From positions 6,014,001-6,078,000 of the forward strand of contig CP126193.1 of NCBI GenBank assembly GCA_030272155.1: 64,000 nucleotides of DNA, given 5' to 3'. The position numbers and the translations under genes are program-made. The notes under the pieces were generated by a model that was not told the DNA's origin, searched no databases, and saw only the letters and a list, made by a program, of their open reading frames with translations. Below, one piece after another: positions 1-11,989 of the stretch. This DNA is from Tetradesmus obliquus (taxonomy: Eukaryota; Chlorophyta; Chlorophyceae; Sphaeropleales; Scenedesmaceae). The stretch's first letter is position 1; each line of letters starts with the position of its first letter.

Positions 1-12
1 CAGGATCAGGCA

Positions 13-52
<40 letters not shown>

Positions 53-2486
53 CAGAGCCAGAGCCAGTGCCAGATCTGAGTGAGTATGAGCGCGGCTTGC
101 TGCAGCAGGGGCTGCGGACGTTCGGCAGGGACCCCTGCAAACTGTCGCTGCTGCTGCTGGACCGCAGCTGCGCGCAGGTTGCGGCCTACTTGGCTGCTGT
201 GCCGCTGCAGGCAGAGGTGGCGGAGCGAGGAGATGCAGCAGCAAGCAGGCGGTCAAGGGTGCGTTGGGTCGGGCAGCTTTGAGGTAGTGGTGGCAGACTC
301 AATAGAGGTTATGTGGTTGCCACAAAGCTGTATGCTGGTGGAGTGCTGATTTGATGCAGCGCCGCAACCAAACCTACCCAAGTCCGCACGTGGCAACGAG
401 CACACCTCACCGCATCACTTATCCTGTGTATGTGTGCTTCCCCTGCGCCGTGTGCCTGCCGCGTTGCCGCCCAACTTTTTGCCTCGCTGTCATTCCTGCT
501 GCTGAGCAGAAGGGCGGCAGCAGCAACCACCCTGTTCACAAGCGCGTGGCCAACCAGCGCCACCGATTGAACCCCGATGACCTGCCGCCCTACGAGCCCT
601 GCTTGTGTGTGGGGCCGTGCCGGCCGGGCACCTGCAGCTGTATTGAGAGCTCCAACTGGTGTGAGAAGTTCTGCGCATGCGTGAGCTGCAAGACGCGCGA
701 CTGCATGTGAGTGGGGACAGCTACAGTATCCTATACATGTGCAGCAAGGCGGCCACTGAGCACAGGCGTAGAAGCAGTAACCTTTGGTCCCGCTGTACAT
801 GGACAAATCGTAGCCATGTGCTGCCTTAGTGCAGTGCTCTGCGCGGCCTCCACTTGCCTTCCGCCTTGCTGCAGCACTCGTCATCTCTTCCAACACCCAC
901 CCACCCTTGCTCCTGCTGTTCCTGCATGCCCTCTGCTGCTTGCTGGCCGCTGCGTGCCACAACGCAACTCCATCCTGCAGCTTCCAAGGCTGCAACTGCA
1001 CCACGCAGTGCCGCAGAGAGACCTGCTCCTGCCTCACCGCAGGCAGGGAGTGTGACCCAGATGTGTGCAGGAACTGCAGGCCCACAGCCCTGGGCAACGC
1101 GCCACCGGACAAGGCCTGCTGCAACATGGGGCTGCGGCTGCGCAAGCATGCACGCATCTACATGGGGCTGTCCAGCGTGTCAGGTGAGTCGGGCTGTGTT
1201 CCCGTCGTGTAACACAAATTGAGAGTGGCTGAAGTGGCTGCACTGCAGCGCATGGGCGAGCCGAGTACCACACAGCATGTGCATAGGCATCAAACGCGGT
1301 CTGCTGCACTGGTAGCGCCGCAGCGCCACGCGGGATGAACCCCCTGTGATGGGTCCTGGCATTGCATGTGGGCTTGCTCAAGCGCCCGCATGCATCACAG
1401 CCCCACATGCGCAGGTACTCTACTGGGTGTGTGCACTGCACATGCTGCTCACTGTCTTCTGCTTCACTGTCTCATCAACCGACTGTAATTCGTGTCGCAG
1501 GCTGGGGCGCCTTTCTGGGCCAGGCTGCGCGGCAGCATCAACCACCTTCTGGCCTGGATCTGGCTGGCAGGCAGTGCTGCTCTGCTTCCGGCAGTCTGCT
1601 GAGGGCGAGCACTGAACTCACCCCTGTGCTTCTGCAGTTTTGCTGAATCATCCGTTCTGCTCTTTGGCGTGTGGTGATAATTATGATATATGTATCTGCA
1701 GGCTGGGGCGCCTTCCTGGGCCAGGCTGCGCGGCAACACGACTTCCTGGGCGAGTATGTGGGCGAGCTGCTGAGCCAGGCAGAGGCAGACCGGCGCGGCA
1801 AGGCGTACGACCGCAGCAACAACAGCTACCTGTTTGGCGTGAACAGCGCGTGGGTGCTGGACGCGCGCGAGGCGGGCAACAACCTGCGCTTCGCCAACCA
1901 CCGCAGCCAGCCCAACTGCCAGACACGGTGCGCACGATTTGGTTGTATGTTGTGTTCAAGCAGCATGTGCATGTGGTGTGTTGTCGAGCTGCCACCTGCT
2001 TTGTGCAGCTGAGGTTGCAGGCGGCCTGTTCCTGTGCTGCTGTTGCTGCTGCTGCCGGCTGGCGGCGTACGTGCAGGACAGCGCCACAGCTTTGCCAGTA
2101 GCAGCAGTTAGGCACTCTGTTGCTTTCATGTGCACCATCCATCCAGTGTTCTCCCGATCTCTCGCTGCAATGTATGACGCAATTGCGGCTGCTGCACGAC
2201 TGTGCTGCAGTGTGCTGATGGTGGATGGCGACCACCGCGTGGGGCTGTTTGCCATGAAAGACATTGCTGAGGGCGAGGAGCTCTTCTACAACTACAGGTG
2301 CGCTCATATTGGGACGTGTTGGGAGGGATGCAATAGGAGGCGATAAGGCGGCATCCAATTGATTTGCAGATGAGGATTGATGCTGTACCATTGGCTGGCA
2401 GTATGATGAGGTTGCTGCGCCAGCTGTGCAGAGTACCATTACTTGAACTCTGACGCTGCCTGTGCTGGTGCTGCTGCTTCTGCTGC

Positions 2487-2535
<49 letters not shown>

Positions 2536-2584
2536 ATGCAGATACGACTTAGATAACGCGCCTGACTGGGCCATCTGCTCTTAA
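1..2584 (+). CDS. EZH: E(z)/EZH2-type histone H3K27 methyltransferase (3' part)
   Basis: Catalytic subunit of Polycomb repressive complex 2, which methylates histone H3 Lys27 in chromatin. The 5' part lies before the window. Exons read: <1-258, 510-706, 981-1183, 1702-1927, 2211-2297, 2542-2584; all junctions are GT-AG and phase-consistent, giving 337 residues plus TAA. In order: a poly-Q tract, a SANT-like helix segment (LSEYERGLLQQGLRTFGRDP), a Cys-rich CXC/pre-SET region (CLCVGPCRPGTCSC, CNCTTQCRRETCSC, ECDPDVCRNC), then the SET domain from GWGAFLGQ through GEYVGEL, RFANHRSQPNC (the SAM/active-site NH motif) and GEELFYNYRYD. The C-terminus is short after SET, as in plant CLF/SWN-like proteins. 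A decayed copy of the start of the SET exon sits in the intron at about 1499-1559. The last intron holds a long CTG run. Identity is secure; small errors in the most 5' junction are possible. Confidence 0.93.
1499..1559 (+). pseudogene. Decayed tandem copy of the 5' end of the SET exon
   Basis: The sequence from the acceptor CAG at about 1500 matches the true SET exon start at 1702 almost base for base over some 40 bases (GCTGGGGCGCCTTTCTGGGC against GCTGGGGCGCCTTCCTGGGC), encoding AGWGAFLGQAARQH in both. After that the first copy drifts into unrelated sequence and gives no SET motif. It lies 200 bp upstream inside the same intron and keeps an AG acceptor, so it could act as a cryptic or poison exon. 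It is read here as a relic of a small tandem duplication. Confidence 0.85.
2470..2536 (+). repeat. CTG trinucleotide tract in the last E(z) intron
   Basis: A run of CTG with two CTT interruptions ends six bases before the final acceptor of the E(z) gene, so it makes up the polypyrimidine-like stretch of that intron. Length change here could affect splicing of the last 43-base coding exon. Confidence 0.9.
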
Positions 2585-3175
2585 TCGAAGCCCTGGACAG
2601 GACAGCCAGCTCCCAAGGACTGCTCTTTTTCTGCTGATTGGCCGCCAGCTGGCAGTGCAGCATGCACCCCCAGCAACACGCATGCGCCACTCGCGCTGCG
2701 GATAACGCAGGAGATGCGTGCGTACAGTGCTGTGTCGTTTGACATGTGATACCTGCACCGTATGATGTGCTCCACGCTGGCCGGCAGAATTCATGCTGAA
2801 CCAGCCCATGAATTCAGCGTGTCCGCTGGGGTCTCTGCATTATTGTTGATTGATGCTACTGTCTGGGCTGATGCTTCGATAACCCTTATTTGTTATTTTG
2901 CTGGCGCCTATAACCAAACCGGTCAAACGGTTTGAACAGTGTTGCTCATGGGCGGTTTGCTTCGTTTGAACCAGTGTGATACACTCAGCTTGTCGGTATC
3001 GATATGCGCAGATGAGTGTCTCCTGATGATTAAGAACATTGTAACCTATTTACGAAAACTTCTCAGCCACCAGGTTGTTTGTTTGTGGGATTTCAAAGCT
3101 CGGACAGTACCAATCCTTTTAACATCCTCATCAGCGTACAGCGACATCGTGCGTTTGCAATATGTGTGAAAGCCG
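2585..3175. other. Intergenic, E(z) 3' flank to LRR gene
   Basis: No coding region recognised. A TGTAA element, the usual chlorophyte polyadenylation signal, lies at about 3040, some 450 bases after the E(z) stop. The stretch 2840-3060 is A+T-richer than its surroundings. Nothing else supported. Confidence 0.5.
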
Positions 3176-4838
3176 ATGGACAGTCACTCATCTTGCAACG
3201 ACATGCAGGACCACGAGGTGAGCTTTGCGTCCACAGGCCACCAGCTGGCTCAAGGTTTCACTGAACGCCTGCATCTGCAGCTTCAGCAAGCACTCTACGA
3301 AAATGCCTCCTCTAATCAGCAGAAAACCTGTATTTCAGCTGAGATCACTGCACAGGAGCGCAAGATCAGCCGCCTGCTGAAGTTGCATGGGTGCTGCTGC
3401 TCTTACCGCTTGCAGGATACTCAAAACAGCAGCTTGGTGGCGCTCTCCATAGCTATGGAGCACCACGCCCTCAGCTCTTCACCCAAGGTCCTGTGTGCAG
3501 CTGCTCGTGTGTGCAAGGAGTGGCGGCAGGCAGTGCAGCAGTGTGCAGCATGCAACATGGATGTGCACATCAGGCCAGACAGCAGCAGCAAGCCCAGCAC
3601 CACTGATGCCGCTGCCGCGCAGATGCTGCCAAAGCTGGCTAGCTTTGCCAGCTGGCTGCCTAAGCATGCGCATTTGGTGGACAGCTTGACTCTTGACTCA
3701 TGGCGGAGCGTATCAGCAGAAGCCGCTGCCACCAGTGACGCAGCAGTGCAGGTGATGAGGATGGGCATACAACTGGCAGCTGCTACCTCCTGCGTGCACC
3801 CAGGGCCGTCCGCTGCTATCAACCCGACAGCAGCAGCAACAGCAGCATCACCACCACCACCAGCAGCAGCAGCAGGAGGAGCAGCAGCAGCAGCAGCAGT
3901 GTCAGTTGCCCAGCGCACTGGCCCATGGCTGCAGGAGCAGCAGCATCAGCAGCCAGGCCTGCGATTGTCCAGCTTCAGCAGCGACGCCACTTGCTGTTGG
4001 CTTGCTGCCTCTGCTGCCAGCACACAGCCTGACATACCTGGAGCTGGACCTGCAGGGCAGCAAGCGCGGATGTCGTACTCCTGCTGCTGCTTCCTCTGCT
4101 GCTGCAAAGAATGCAGCTGCAGTAGCAGCAGCTTTGCCACGCTTCAGCAACCTAGAGCAGCTGGTGCTCAACGGCGACACAACATGCGTCACCCAGGGCG
4201 AGCCTGGAGTGGGCAGCTGCCTGGCAGTGTTAGGCCAGCTCAGCAGGCTGACCAGCTTGGAGCTCAGCACACAGGGGTTTGGCTTCACGCAGTGCAGAAA
4301 AGAACATGCCGCCCTGCAGCAGCTGCTGGCACATCCGCCGCCGCAGCTGCAGGTGCTGTACTTGAGCATGGGGGGCTGGCAGTGCCCGGGTCCGGGGCTG
4401 CCGCCGCTCGACATGAGCTGCCTGCAGTAGCTGCAGCACTTTGTGTGTTCAACAAGACTGCCGGAGCTCACTGTGCTGCCTGCGCAGCTGCAATACGCGG
4501 AGTTGGGTATGTGTTACACAGAGCAACAGCTGGCAGCCGTCATGCCGCTGCAGCAGCTGACATCGCTCGGCTTTATAGTGTGCTTCAACGAGCAGGAGCC
4601 GCTGCTGCGCTTAACGCAGCTACCTGCGCTGCAGGAGCTGCAGTTGTCAGCTTGCGGCTGGGATGTTGCAGTGGCGACAGCACCAGCTTGGGGACAGCTG
4701 CCGCAGCTGCGTGAGCTGCAGGTGGCTGAAACTAGTGAGAGTAGCACTGGGCAGCAGCTGGCAGCTGTCACTCCCGCTTTGAAACACATGTCAGCCACAG
4801 GCGTCTCAACCCTCCAACAACAGCTGAGCACAATCTGA
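3176..4838 (+). pseudogene. Leucine-rich-repeat protein gene, disrupted
   Basis: The conceptual protein opens with an F-box-like helix (LCAAARVCKEWRQAVQQC) and a segment typical of algal LRR proteins (WLPKHAHLVDSLTL), then runs into LRRs: LTYLELDL, LEQLVLNG, LTSLELS, LQVLYLSMGG, LQELQLSACGW, LRELQV. Two breaks are visible. Near 3983-3987 the reading frame must shift by one base to pass from LRLSSFSSDAT to PLAVGLLPLLPAHSLTYL. At 4428-4430 an in-frame TAG splits two LRR segments (DMSCLQ*LQHFVC); a Gln codon CAG would fit there. Other genes here use TAG as a true stop (for example at 42477), so reassignment is unlikely. It may be a recent pseudogene or contain assembly errors. The F-box-like part may have a 5' exon I cannot place, so the start is uncertain. 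Confidence 0.7.
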
Positions 4839-4960
4839 TACAACAATCAGTGCAGACTGACACACAACCCCTGTACTAGCCCAGCGAGCCGACTACTCTG
4901 CTCCTGTCGCACTGCGGCTCGCTATAACAGCTATGAGTTGCTCGCCGCAGGCTGGGCAGA

Positions 4961-7900
4961 TCAGCACCACAGCACAGTGCCCTGGTACTTGTCCTTAACC
5001 AAGCGCGACACAGCAACCAGCACAGCCTCTGTCTGCTGCTCTACAGCTTCCTCTGCTGTACTGCCTGGCAGCATCAGCTCGCAGCGCACAAACAGCTTCA
5101 AGCTATCCTCTGCTAGCTGCGCCAGGCTGATGCTCACAGGCAGCGGCTCGGCTTCTGGCAGCCGCTGCTGCTGCTCATTGTCTGTCGTGCCTTCATCGCC
5201 AGCGTCTACATCACCAGTGATGCCAGCCAGTACGGCCTTCATCACCCCATCAACAGGTGATTGCTCTGCCTCCGCTTCCGGTTCCTGCTGCTGCTGCTGG
5301 TGGTGGTCATCTGGCCCTGCTGGTGCGGCTGTGGGCTTGGCTGCAGCTGCATCATAGCCTCCTACTTTGCTCACGCGTGCTGCGAGCTCTTCAGCAGTTG
5401 CCACATCTGCTGTCATGTCTGCTGCGGTGTCAGCAGCGTGCGCTGCTTGCTGCTGCAGCTGCTCTTCTGAGAAAGCAGCTAAGCCGCAGTCCACCAGCTG
5501 CTGCACAGTGACGCAATGTAGCAGGGCCTTCACATCACCTCGCACATCATCCAGCTTCTGATCACAATCCCTGCCTAGCTGTATGCTGAAGCACAGCACG
5601 CGACGCAGCGGCGCAGCAGCAGCAGGCACAGCAACAGCAGCAATGGCAGCTGCTGCTGTGTCTGCAGGCTCTGCTGCGGCTGTGTTTGCAGCAGCAGCTG
5701 CTGCCAGGCTGCGTGTGCGATTGTATACGATGAGCTCTGCTACTGTCTTGTTGGGTATGGCCACCAGGGTGCCACCTGCAACAGCAGCACAGCAACACAG
5801 CACACATTGTGCACGTCGCATGCATGCTGCTGCACTGGCTGCTACGGGTGGGGGCGAATGCACAACAAACCACAGCAAGCAGAGATGCATGTGCTTCAAT
5901 GCTGCTCACATACGTATTGCTTGCAGGACAGCTTTCGCAGCGGCCATGCATGCGTGTACATGCATACCAATAGGCTTGACTGTGGTGATGCCAGGGGATA
6001 CGGGGTCAGTCAATTCAGTGCCACTGAAGCTGTCCTGCAAGCAACGCGACAGCTCCCCACGCAAGTGCCCTGCCTAGTGCACCTACCTGCAGGGCAAGCA
6101 GCATGTGCATGATCTCCACCGCCTCCACCCCTTGAACGTTTATCTACCTATGCAACACCAGCCTTGCAGGAAGCAGCTGTTGCGCCCACCTGTGGTGCGC
6201 AGCAGCGTGCGCATGATCTCCACTGCCTCCACGGTGCCCTCCAGCTCAGTGGCCCCTGCAAACCTGACCTGGTCACCCACCACAAAGGGCCGGCTCAAGA
6301 AGATGTTCACACCTGCAGGATGGGCATGTACACAGGCACAGCATGGTGAATACAGTGTTTTCAGCATTATGGCAGCGCATAGCCTTTCCAACCACAAAAG
6401 GGCCGGCTCAGGGAGATGTTCACGCTTGCAGGAGCATGCAGCAGCGCAGTTCTCGGATGGAGAAACATCCTGAGCATCTCGACAAACTTGACACCATGTT
6501 GCTTGGTCAGCACTTGCTGGCTGTCAAAGCCCCTGCTAAGCAGATCTCTACAGCACTTCTCAAGCACGCAAGCTGCTGTGTGCCCGCCCCTCACCTGACA
6601 CCATGTTGGTTAGCACCTGCTGACTCGCAAAGCCTGCTGCAATACCACCGGCGCCTCCAACTGCCAGCAACGGCTCCAGCCTCAGCCCCAGGCACCCCGC
6701 AACAGCAATGGCACAGCCCAGGCATGCAGCCCATGTGAGCAGGCTGCTGAGTGGCAGGTAGATGCGTTCCAGTTCTGTGTGGCCGCTGCGCACTGCATCT
6801 GGCAGCAGTAGGTGCCTCAGGATGGTGTTTTTGAGCTGCACTAGGAACCAGCTGGTGAAGACTGCTGCTGCCACCTGCAGGAGGGTCTGCAGGATGGGTC
6901 AGGTTACAGGACGGCAGGGTGGTAAGCAGTGGGCGGGGAGCAGATGTGGCGCCAGAGAATGAGCTGGGCAAGCAAGGATGCAAGCAGGTGTGCAGCACCC
7001 TGCTACGCGCTGCAGTGCACAAGTGCAACGTGCAGCAAACAGGTGCCAGGCAACAGCAGCTGCGCATGCAGTGCATGGCATTTATACCTTCAGTGCAGTG
7101 CGGTTTGCAGCAAGGCACTCATGCCTGTAGCGTGCTGCCACGACAGTGCAACTGTTGCATACATGTGCCAAACACCTAGCCACCCACCCAGCACTGCTCC
7201 CAGCACAACACACCTGAAGTGCAGCGTCCAGCGGCACTAGCCTCGCAGACACGCTGCCAGCCAGCATCCCTATCGCTTGCGGCAGGTGCGGCTGATACAT
7301 ATGCAGCACCAGATCAGTCATGTGCAGGCAGCTGCGCAGCACATAGGCAAAGCACAGCAGCGGCAGCACGAATGCAGCCGGTGCACGCAGCGCCAGCAGC
7401 ACCAGGGCTGCTGCTGTTGAGCGGCGCCATAGTGCAGCAGCGATACCGGTGCTGCTGCTGCTGCTGCCGTTGCTGCTTTCTGCCACGCGCTGCTGCAACA
7501 CGTGATTAGAGCGCTCTGCTGCAAGGTCAATGAGGCGCTGCAGCGTCAGCAGGCCTAGGATGGGCAGCAGGACATCAAGAGTGACCTGCAGGCACAAACA
7601 TGCATAAACGAGTACAAAACAATGGTTGTATCATGCAGTTGAGGCAAGGGTCATGGGGTCATGCTGCTTCTTTGCAAACAGTCGAATCAATGCTGCTGCC
7701 GCAGGGACGGCATGCTGCGCAGCTCCCCAAAGACAGCAACAGCGCACGATGTCATAGCAGTGTTACTTCTGCTTCCTGCCCTGTACATGCCAGCACAAAT
7801 TAAGATGATGCCGTCATCCACGCGGAGAACTTAGCCAGAAACCCACTGGACCCACAATGCGCCGGCAACTGGCCAAGCAAGGTGCCCCCTGCTGCAAGGT

Positions 7901-8304
7901 TACTGGGGCAGGCAAGTAAACCTTGGAATCTGTGCAGCTGCTTGGCATACCTTCCATGCAAGCGTTGCCCAGGGGCCCGTGGCTGCATCCGTCACCAGTG
8001 TTGAGAGCATGGGCTGCTGATGAAGCACTGTAGCTTGCTTGGCCGCCTGCACTGTGCACGCTGCTGCCAAGCGCCTTTGGCTGTGGTGCCAGCTGGCGGT
8101 GCTGCCGTTACAGGTGTTGGCAAATACGCTTTTAGGTCCCAAATATGGCTTTGAACAGTTGATGTGACGTCTTTGAAGGACTGTACGTAGACGCTGGGCA
8201 GAGGAGATGCAGCTATGCCTGGAAGCTGTGCCTGCTGCTGCCGCAGGTCCTGCTGCGCGCATTTGCTTGAGCTGGTGCTGCTCAGCAGCCGAAACAGTTG
8301 ACAA
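4961..8304 (-). CDS. MscS-family mechanosensitive ion channel
   Basis: Probable tension-gated channel of the MscS/MSL family, which releases ions and solutes under osmotic stress. The Ser/Ala/Arg-rich N-terminus suggests an organelle (plastid or mitochondrial) membrane, as for plant MSL1-3. Exons in coding order: 8304-7951, 7585-7214, 6874-6595, 6312-6190, 5775-4961; junctions are phase-consistent, 647 residues, TGA stop. Hydrophobic segments lie in exon 2 (about residues 165-205) and exon 3. The pore helix TM3 is clear (AVGGAGGIAAGFASQQVLTN, about 315-334), followed by the MscS beta domain (GVNIFLSRPFVVGDQVRFAG, ELEGTVEAVEIMRTLLRTT, GTLVAIPNKTV). A long, low-complexity C-terminal region (Ala/Gln/Glu-rich, residues 400-600) is presumably cytosolic or stromal. 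Three decayed exon copies lie in its introns. A methionine at codon 15 is an alternative start. Confidence 0.88.
6095..6140 (-). pseudogene. Decayed copy of the MscS beta-exon 3' end
   Basis: The plus-strand sequence GCATGATCTCCACCGCCTCC matches GCATGATCTCCACTGCCTCC in the true exon at about 6209-6228, with further matching sequence around it. It corresponds to AVEIMR of the channel protein and lies in the next intron about 95 bp away. A second relic of the same kind in one gene. Confidence 0.8.
6375..6545 (-). pseudogene. Decayed tandem copy of MscS TM3-exon end and beta-exon start
   Basis: Inside the intron between the TM3 exon and the beta-domain exon lie, in coding order, a copy of the TM3 exon end (6480-6545, reading SQQVLTKQHG-like instead of SQQVLTNMVSG) and a copy of the beta exon start (6375-6435, VNISLSRPF instead of VNIFLSRPF). 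The order true-end, copy-end, copy-start, true-start is what a tandem duplication of [exon end + intron + exon start] leaves behind. The copies are frameshifted and have lost the GTGAG donor. Confidence 0.85.
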
Positions 8305-8861
8305 ATTTGCTTTTACATCTGCTTCGCTCGAACCGTAGCGATAACATGCGAGGAAACTGTGACTATGCTAGGGCTGAATCACTGGCACGATAGAAAAGCA
8401 TTCGCACGTTGTTTGTTCGGCTGCTGGTAGGAAGCACGTGATCATGGCAATGGTTCTCAGCGCGTCGTTGCATAACGCAGGCAGTTGTGTCAGACCATCA
8501 GGGCTCCGCAGTGAAAGGGTGTTGCAGCTGTGCCATCATGCACTGTATCAAGAAACATCAAGCACAATGTTTGAACGTAGCAAAACCGCCTGATCACGGG
8601 AAAAAAATTATGTCAGGCCGTGGCCTCGAAGCAGCGCCATTCCTTGGACAAGCAGCCCTCGCATCGCGATCCCTGTGATAGCGGCCTGCTTGTGGGTGTC
8701 AAGTTACATTGGCTGATTATAGCATCCTTGTAGCCACGGTTGCTGGTGGAAAAAGGTCCAGATCGCGGCATCATCATCAACAGCAGCAGCAGCAGCAGCA
8801 GCAACAGCCACAGCAGCAGCCACAGCAACAGACCATCGCCGTGCAACGCACCTTTGTCGCA
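8305..8861. promoter_or_regulatory. Divergent intergenic region, MscS gene / MYND gene
   Basis: Upstream of the MscS gene (minus) and the MYND gene (plus). No TATA box is evident. A CAG/CAA-rich stretch at 8779-8831 precedes the proposed MYND start and could be 5' UTR or an upstream poly-Q coding exon whose start I cannot place. Confidence 0.5.
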
Positions 8862-10114
8862 ATGCGGCCTGATCTGCGCGCGAGAGCGGCAGAGGATGCA
8901 GCTAAGAAGCTCCAGACTGTGTTGGGCAGACCAGAAGTGGCTCAGCTGTTACAGCAACCTCTGCCTGCTCAACCAAATGCAGAACAGCGGGCAGTGCTGA
9001 CCAGCTGCATCACCACCCTCGTGCAGCTGTCTCAAGCCCTGCCTTCTGTGGAAAACCCTACCAACGTGTCAGACACAGCAGCTTTCCGTCAGCTGCTTCG
9101 GGGCGTGCTGCGCCACAGGGCAGTGCACAGCGCTGCGACGCTGCTAGTGTGGCTGCTGCAGCAGCCACAGCAGCTGGCTGTAACACTGCAGAACGTGGAG
9201 CCTCATCAGTTGCAGCGCGGCACTACAAAAGCCGTGTGTGTTGCTGGCATGCACGCGGTGACCAGGCTTGCCCGGGCTGCTGGTGCGCTGCATTGTGAAA
9301 ATGCACCGCAGTGGCAGCAGCACAGCGAATGTCGCTCAACTCACTGTCAACATGACACATCAGCTGGTTGAGGCAGGTGGGTGCGCCTGATGCTGCTGAG
9401 GGGTACTGGCACAGACCTTCTTCCCGCGCCGCAGACAGTCTTGCCTTGACATATGTGCTGACGTTGTTTCTATGGCTGGGTTCATGTTATGACAGAACAG
9501 TACTATGGCGGACAGGCAGTTCCGCAGGAGCGCTTAGGTGCTAATGTGTGGCTCACAGGGCTTGGCACATGAAGCGTGCACAGTGGCTCACTTGGTTGCT
9601 AGTGCTGCTTGGACTGTTCACAAACCTTGTATGGCGCCGATGAGCTTGGCTACCCGGCAGCGAGGAGAGAGCAGACACGTCTGCAGACCACTCTGTCTGC
9701 TGCTGCCGCTGCCGCTGCCGCTTCTTGTTTCTCTCAGGTGTGCTCGCCGGCTGGGCAGAGCTCATGCTGCTGCTACTGCAGCAGTACCAGCAGCGGCAGC
9801 AGCAGCGGCAGCAGCGGCGGCAGCAGCAGCGACAGCAGCAGCAGCGACAGCAGCAGCAGCAGCAGCAGCAGCAGCCAGCTGCCCTAGCCGACTACCGGGC
9901 CCTGCTGTCGACACTCTCTGCCATGTCCGCGCTGGCGCTAATATGGACCGACGCGCTGCCTTATCTGCATTCAGAGGCGGTTACCCTGCTGCATGCAGCG
10001 TTGCCAATACTGAGGCAGCTGCAGCGCTGCGGAGGGCTGTTTTCAGCAGCCTCTGCAGCAGCAGCAGCAGATGCAGCAGCAGCCACGACAGCAGCGGCGG
10101 CGGCAGCAGCAGGC

Positions 10115-10151
<37 letters not shown>

Positions 10152-11952
10152 CAGGGAGCAGGCCGCAGCAGCTGCGACATGGCGTGGTCGTCGTTTAACG
10201 ACCTGCAGATGGCGAGTGCAGCCTTTGTCAACCAGGTATACCACCTGCTTGGGCAGAACAAGCTAGACACAGGAGCAGTAGCTGAGGTTATTGATCTGCT
10301 GTGTGAGCCTGCAGTGGTACAGCTGGAGTTGCAGCTGCTGACAGTCAACACCATGATGCTGCACCAACAGCACAGTGAGCAGCAGCAGCAGCAGCAGCAA
10401 AGGCAAAACAAGCAGCAGCACCATGCAGACCTGCTGCCCATCCCTGCCTTCCACCAGCATCAGGAGATGCTGCAGCTGCTGCCAGGCGGCCAGGCCTACC
10501 TGGATGCAGCAGGTCAGGATCTTCAAAGCATGGCAGCAGGCGGCAGTGGCAGTGAGGCTGGCAGCATCAAGCTCGGGCCGAGCTACCTTGCATGTACTAT
10601 CACAATGGCAGCTGCACTAAACCGCACATTGTTTGAAAGATGTGAGCAGCAGCAGGGCAGCGTGGCGGTAGATAGCTGTGCTCCTATGCTGTCGCCAGCT
10701 GCTGTGCGGCTGGTGCTGGAGCTGCAGCTGCTGGCTGCTGGTGCAGTGCAGCGCCTGCAGCAGCAGCAGCCGCAGCAGCAGCGGCGGCATGTGCTCAGCG
10801 CAAATGATAACCCACTTCGACTCCTGCATACCACTGCGTGTCTGCAGAGCAGGCAGCTGAATGCAGTCCTCAAAGCTGGCGGCACCGGTGCGCCCCCCGA
10901 GGTGCTGCAGCAGGCAGGGCTGCAGGTGCTGCAGGCCCTGGCAGCACCGCTGCAGCAGTTGCAGCTAACTGCAAGTAACTCTTCATGGAGGGCTTATTTC
11001 ATGGAGGTTACTGCAGAAGGGGTGTCTTGCTTCAGCCAGCAGCTGCAGGCCCTCAGCGCTGCTGCGCCTGGGCTGATTTTAGCACAGCTGGTGCAAGCAA
11101 CATCTGGTGATAGATTGCTCTTGCTCTTCCCGTGTGTTCAGTGCCAGGTGCTGTTTCAATGCATGTGGCTTGCTGGTCAGCTAGCTTGCCTGTTCTGTCA
11201 TCATGCCAGTGCAACACAGTTTCCCTGCCAAGGTGCGTGCGCCTGTGAGGCGAACTAACCAAGCCGAAAGAACAGGTGGTTGTAAGCTGCATGTTACCTT
11301 GCTTGCCTGCCGGTCCAATAGTAGCAGTGATTTAATGGTGATAGGGCGGCTGTGTGGGTTTGACAAATCGCCTGCTCTGTGCTCCACGCTGTGCTCCACG
11401 CAGGGCCGGATGCAGCGCCAATGCTCAGCTTGGCAGCAGCACACCCAGAGGCCTTCACAGCCTTCATCGACTGCTTGCTGCGTTCACCAGTCATGTACGC
11501 ACCGGAGATGCTGTTAGCAGTTGAGGTGCTTGCACATGCAGCACTCGCAGTGATAGGCAGCATTGGCAGTGCATGTGGGGCGCTGGACAAGACAGCAGCA
11601 GTGGCAGGCCTGGCATCTGCTCTCACCAGCTTCGCTAAGCGAGCAGTGCAGCTAACAAGGGCGGCAATAACGATGCAGGGCAACACAGCAGCTGCGGCAG
11701 CACCAGGCGCTGGGCATGCAGCAGCAGGAGCAGCAGCAGTAGTGCCAAGTGAAGAAGTTTTAGCAGCGCGTGCAGCAACAAGAGCGCTGTCAGCAAAGCA
11801 CTTTCCAGCTGCTCTGCTTCAAATTTGGCGATGTGCTGAAGGGCTGCGTAACTGCTGCCCTGCTGAGTGCACTGCAGCACGGCAGCTCCACCAGCATTGC
11901 TGGAAGGGGCAGCAGCAGCAGTGCGGGCAGCAGCTGTAGCAGCACCAGCACT

Positions 11953-11989
<37 letters not shown>

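Noticed and set aside
4428..4430. TAG read as glutamine (alternative nuclear code)
   Set aside because: TAG is the natural stop at the end of the four-TM gene (42477-42479) and of the LRR gene at 16552, and the same LRR gene also has a frameshift, so disruption or sequence error is simpler.
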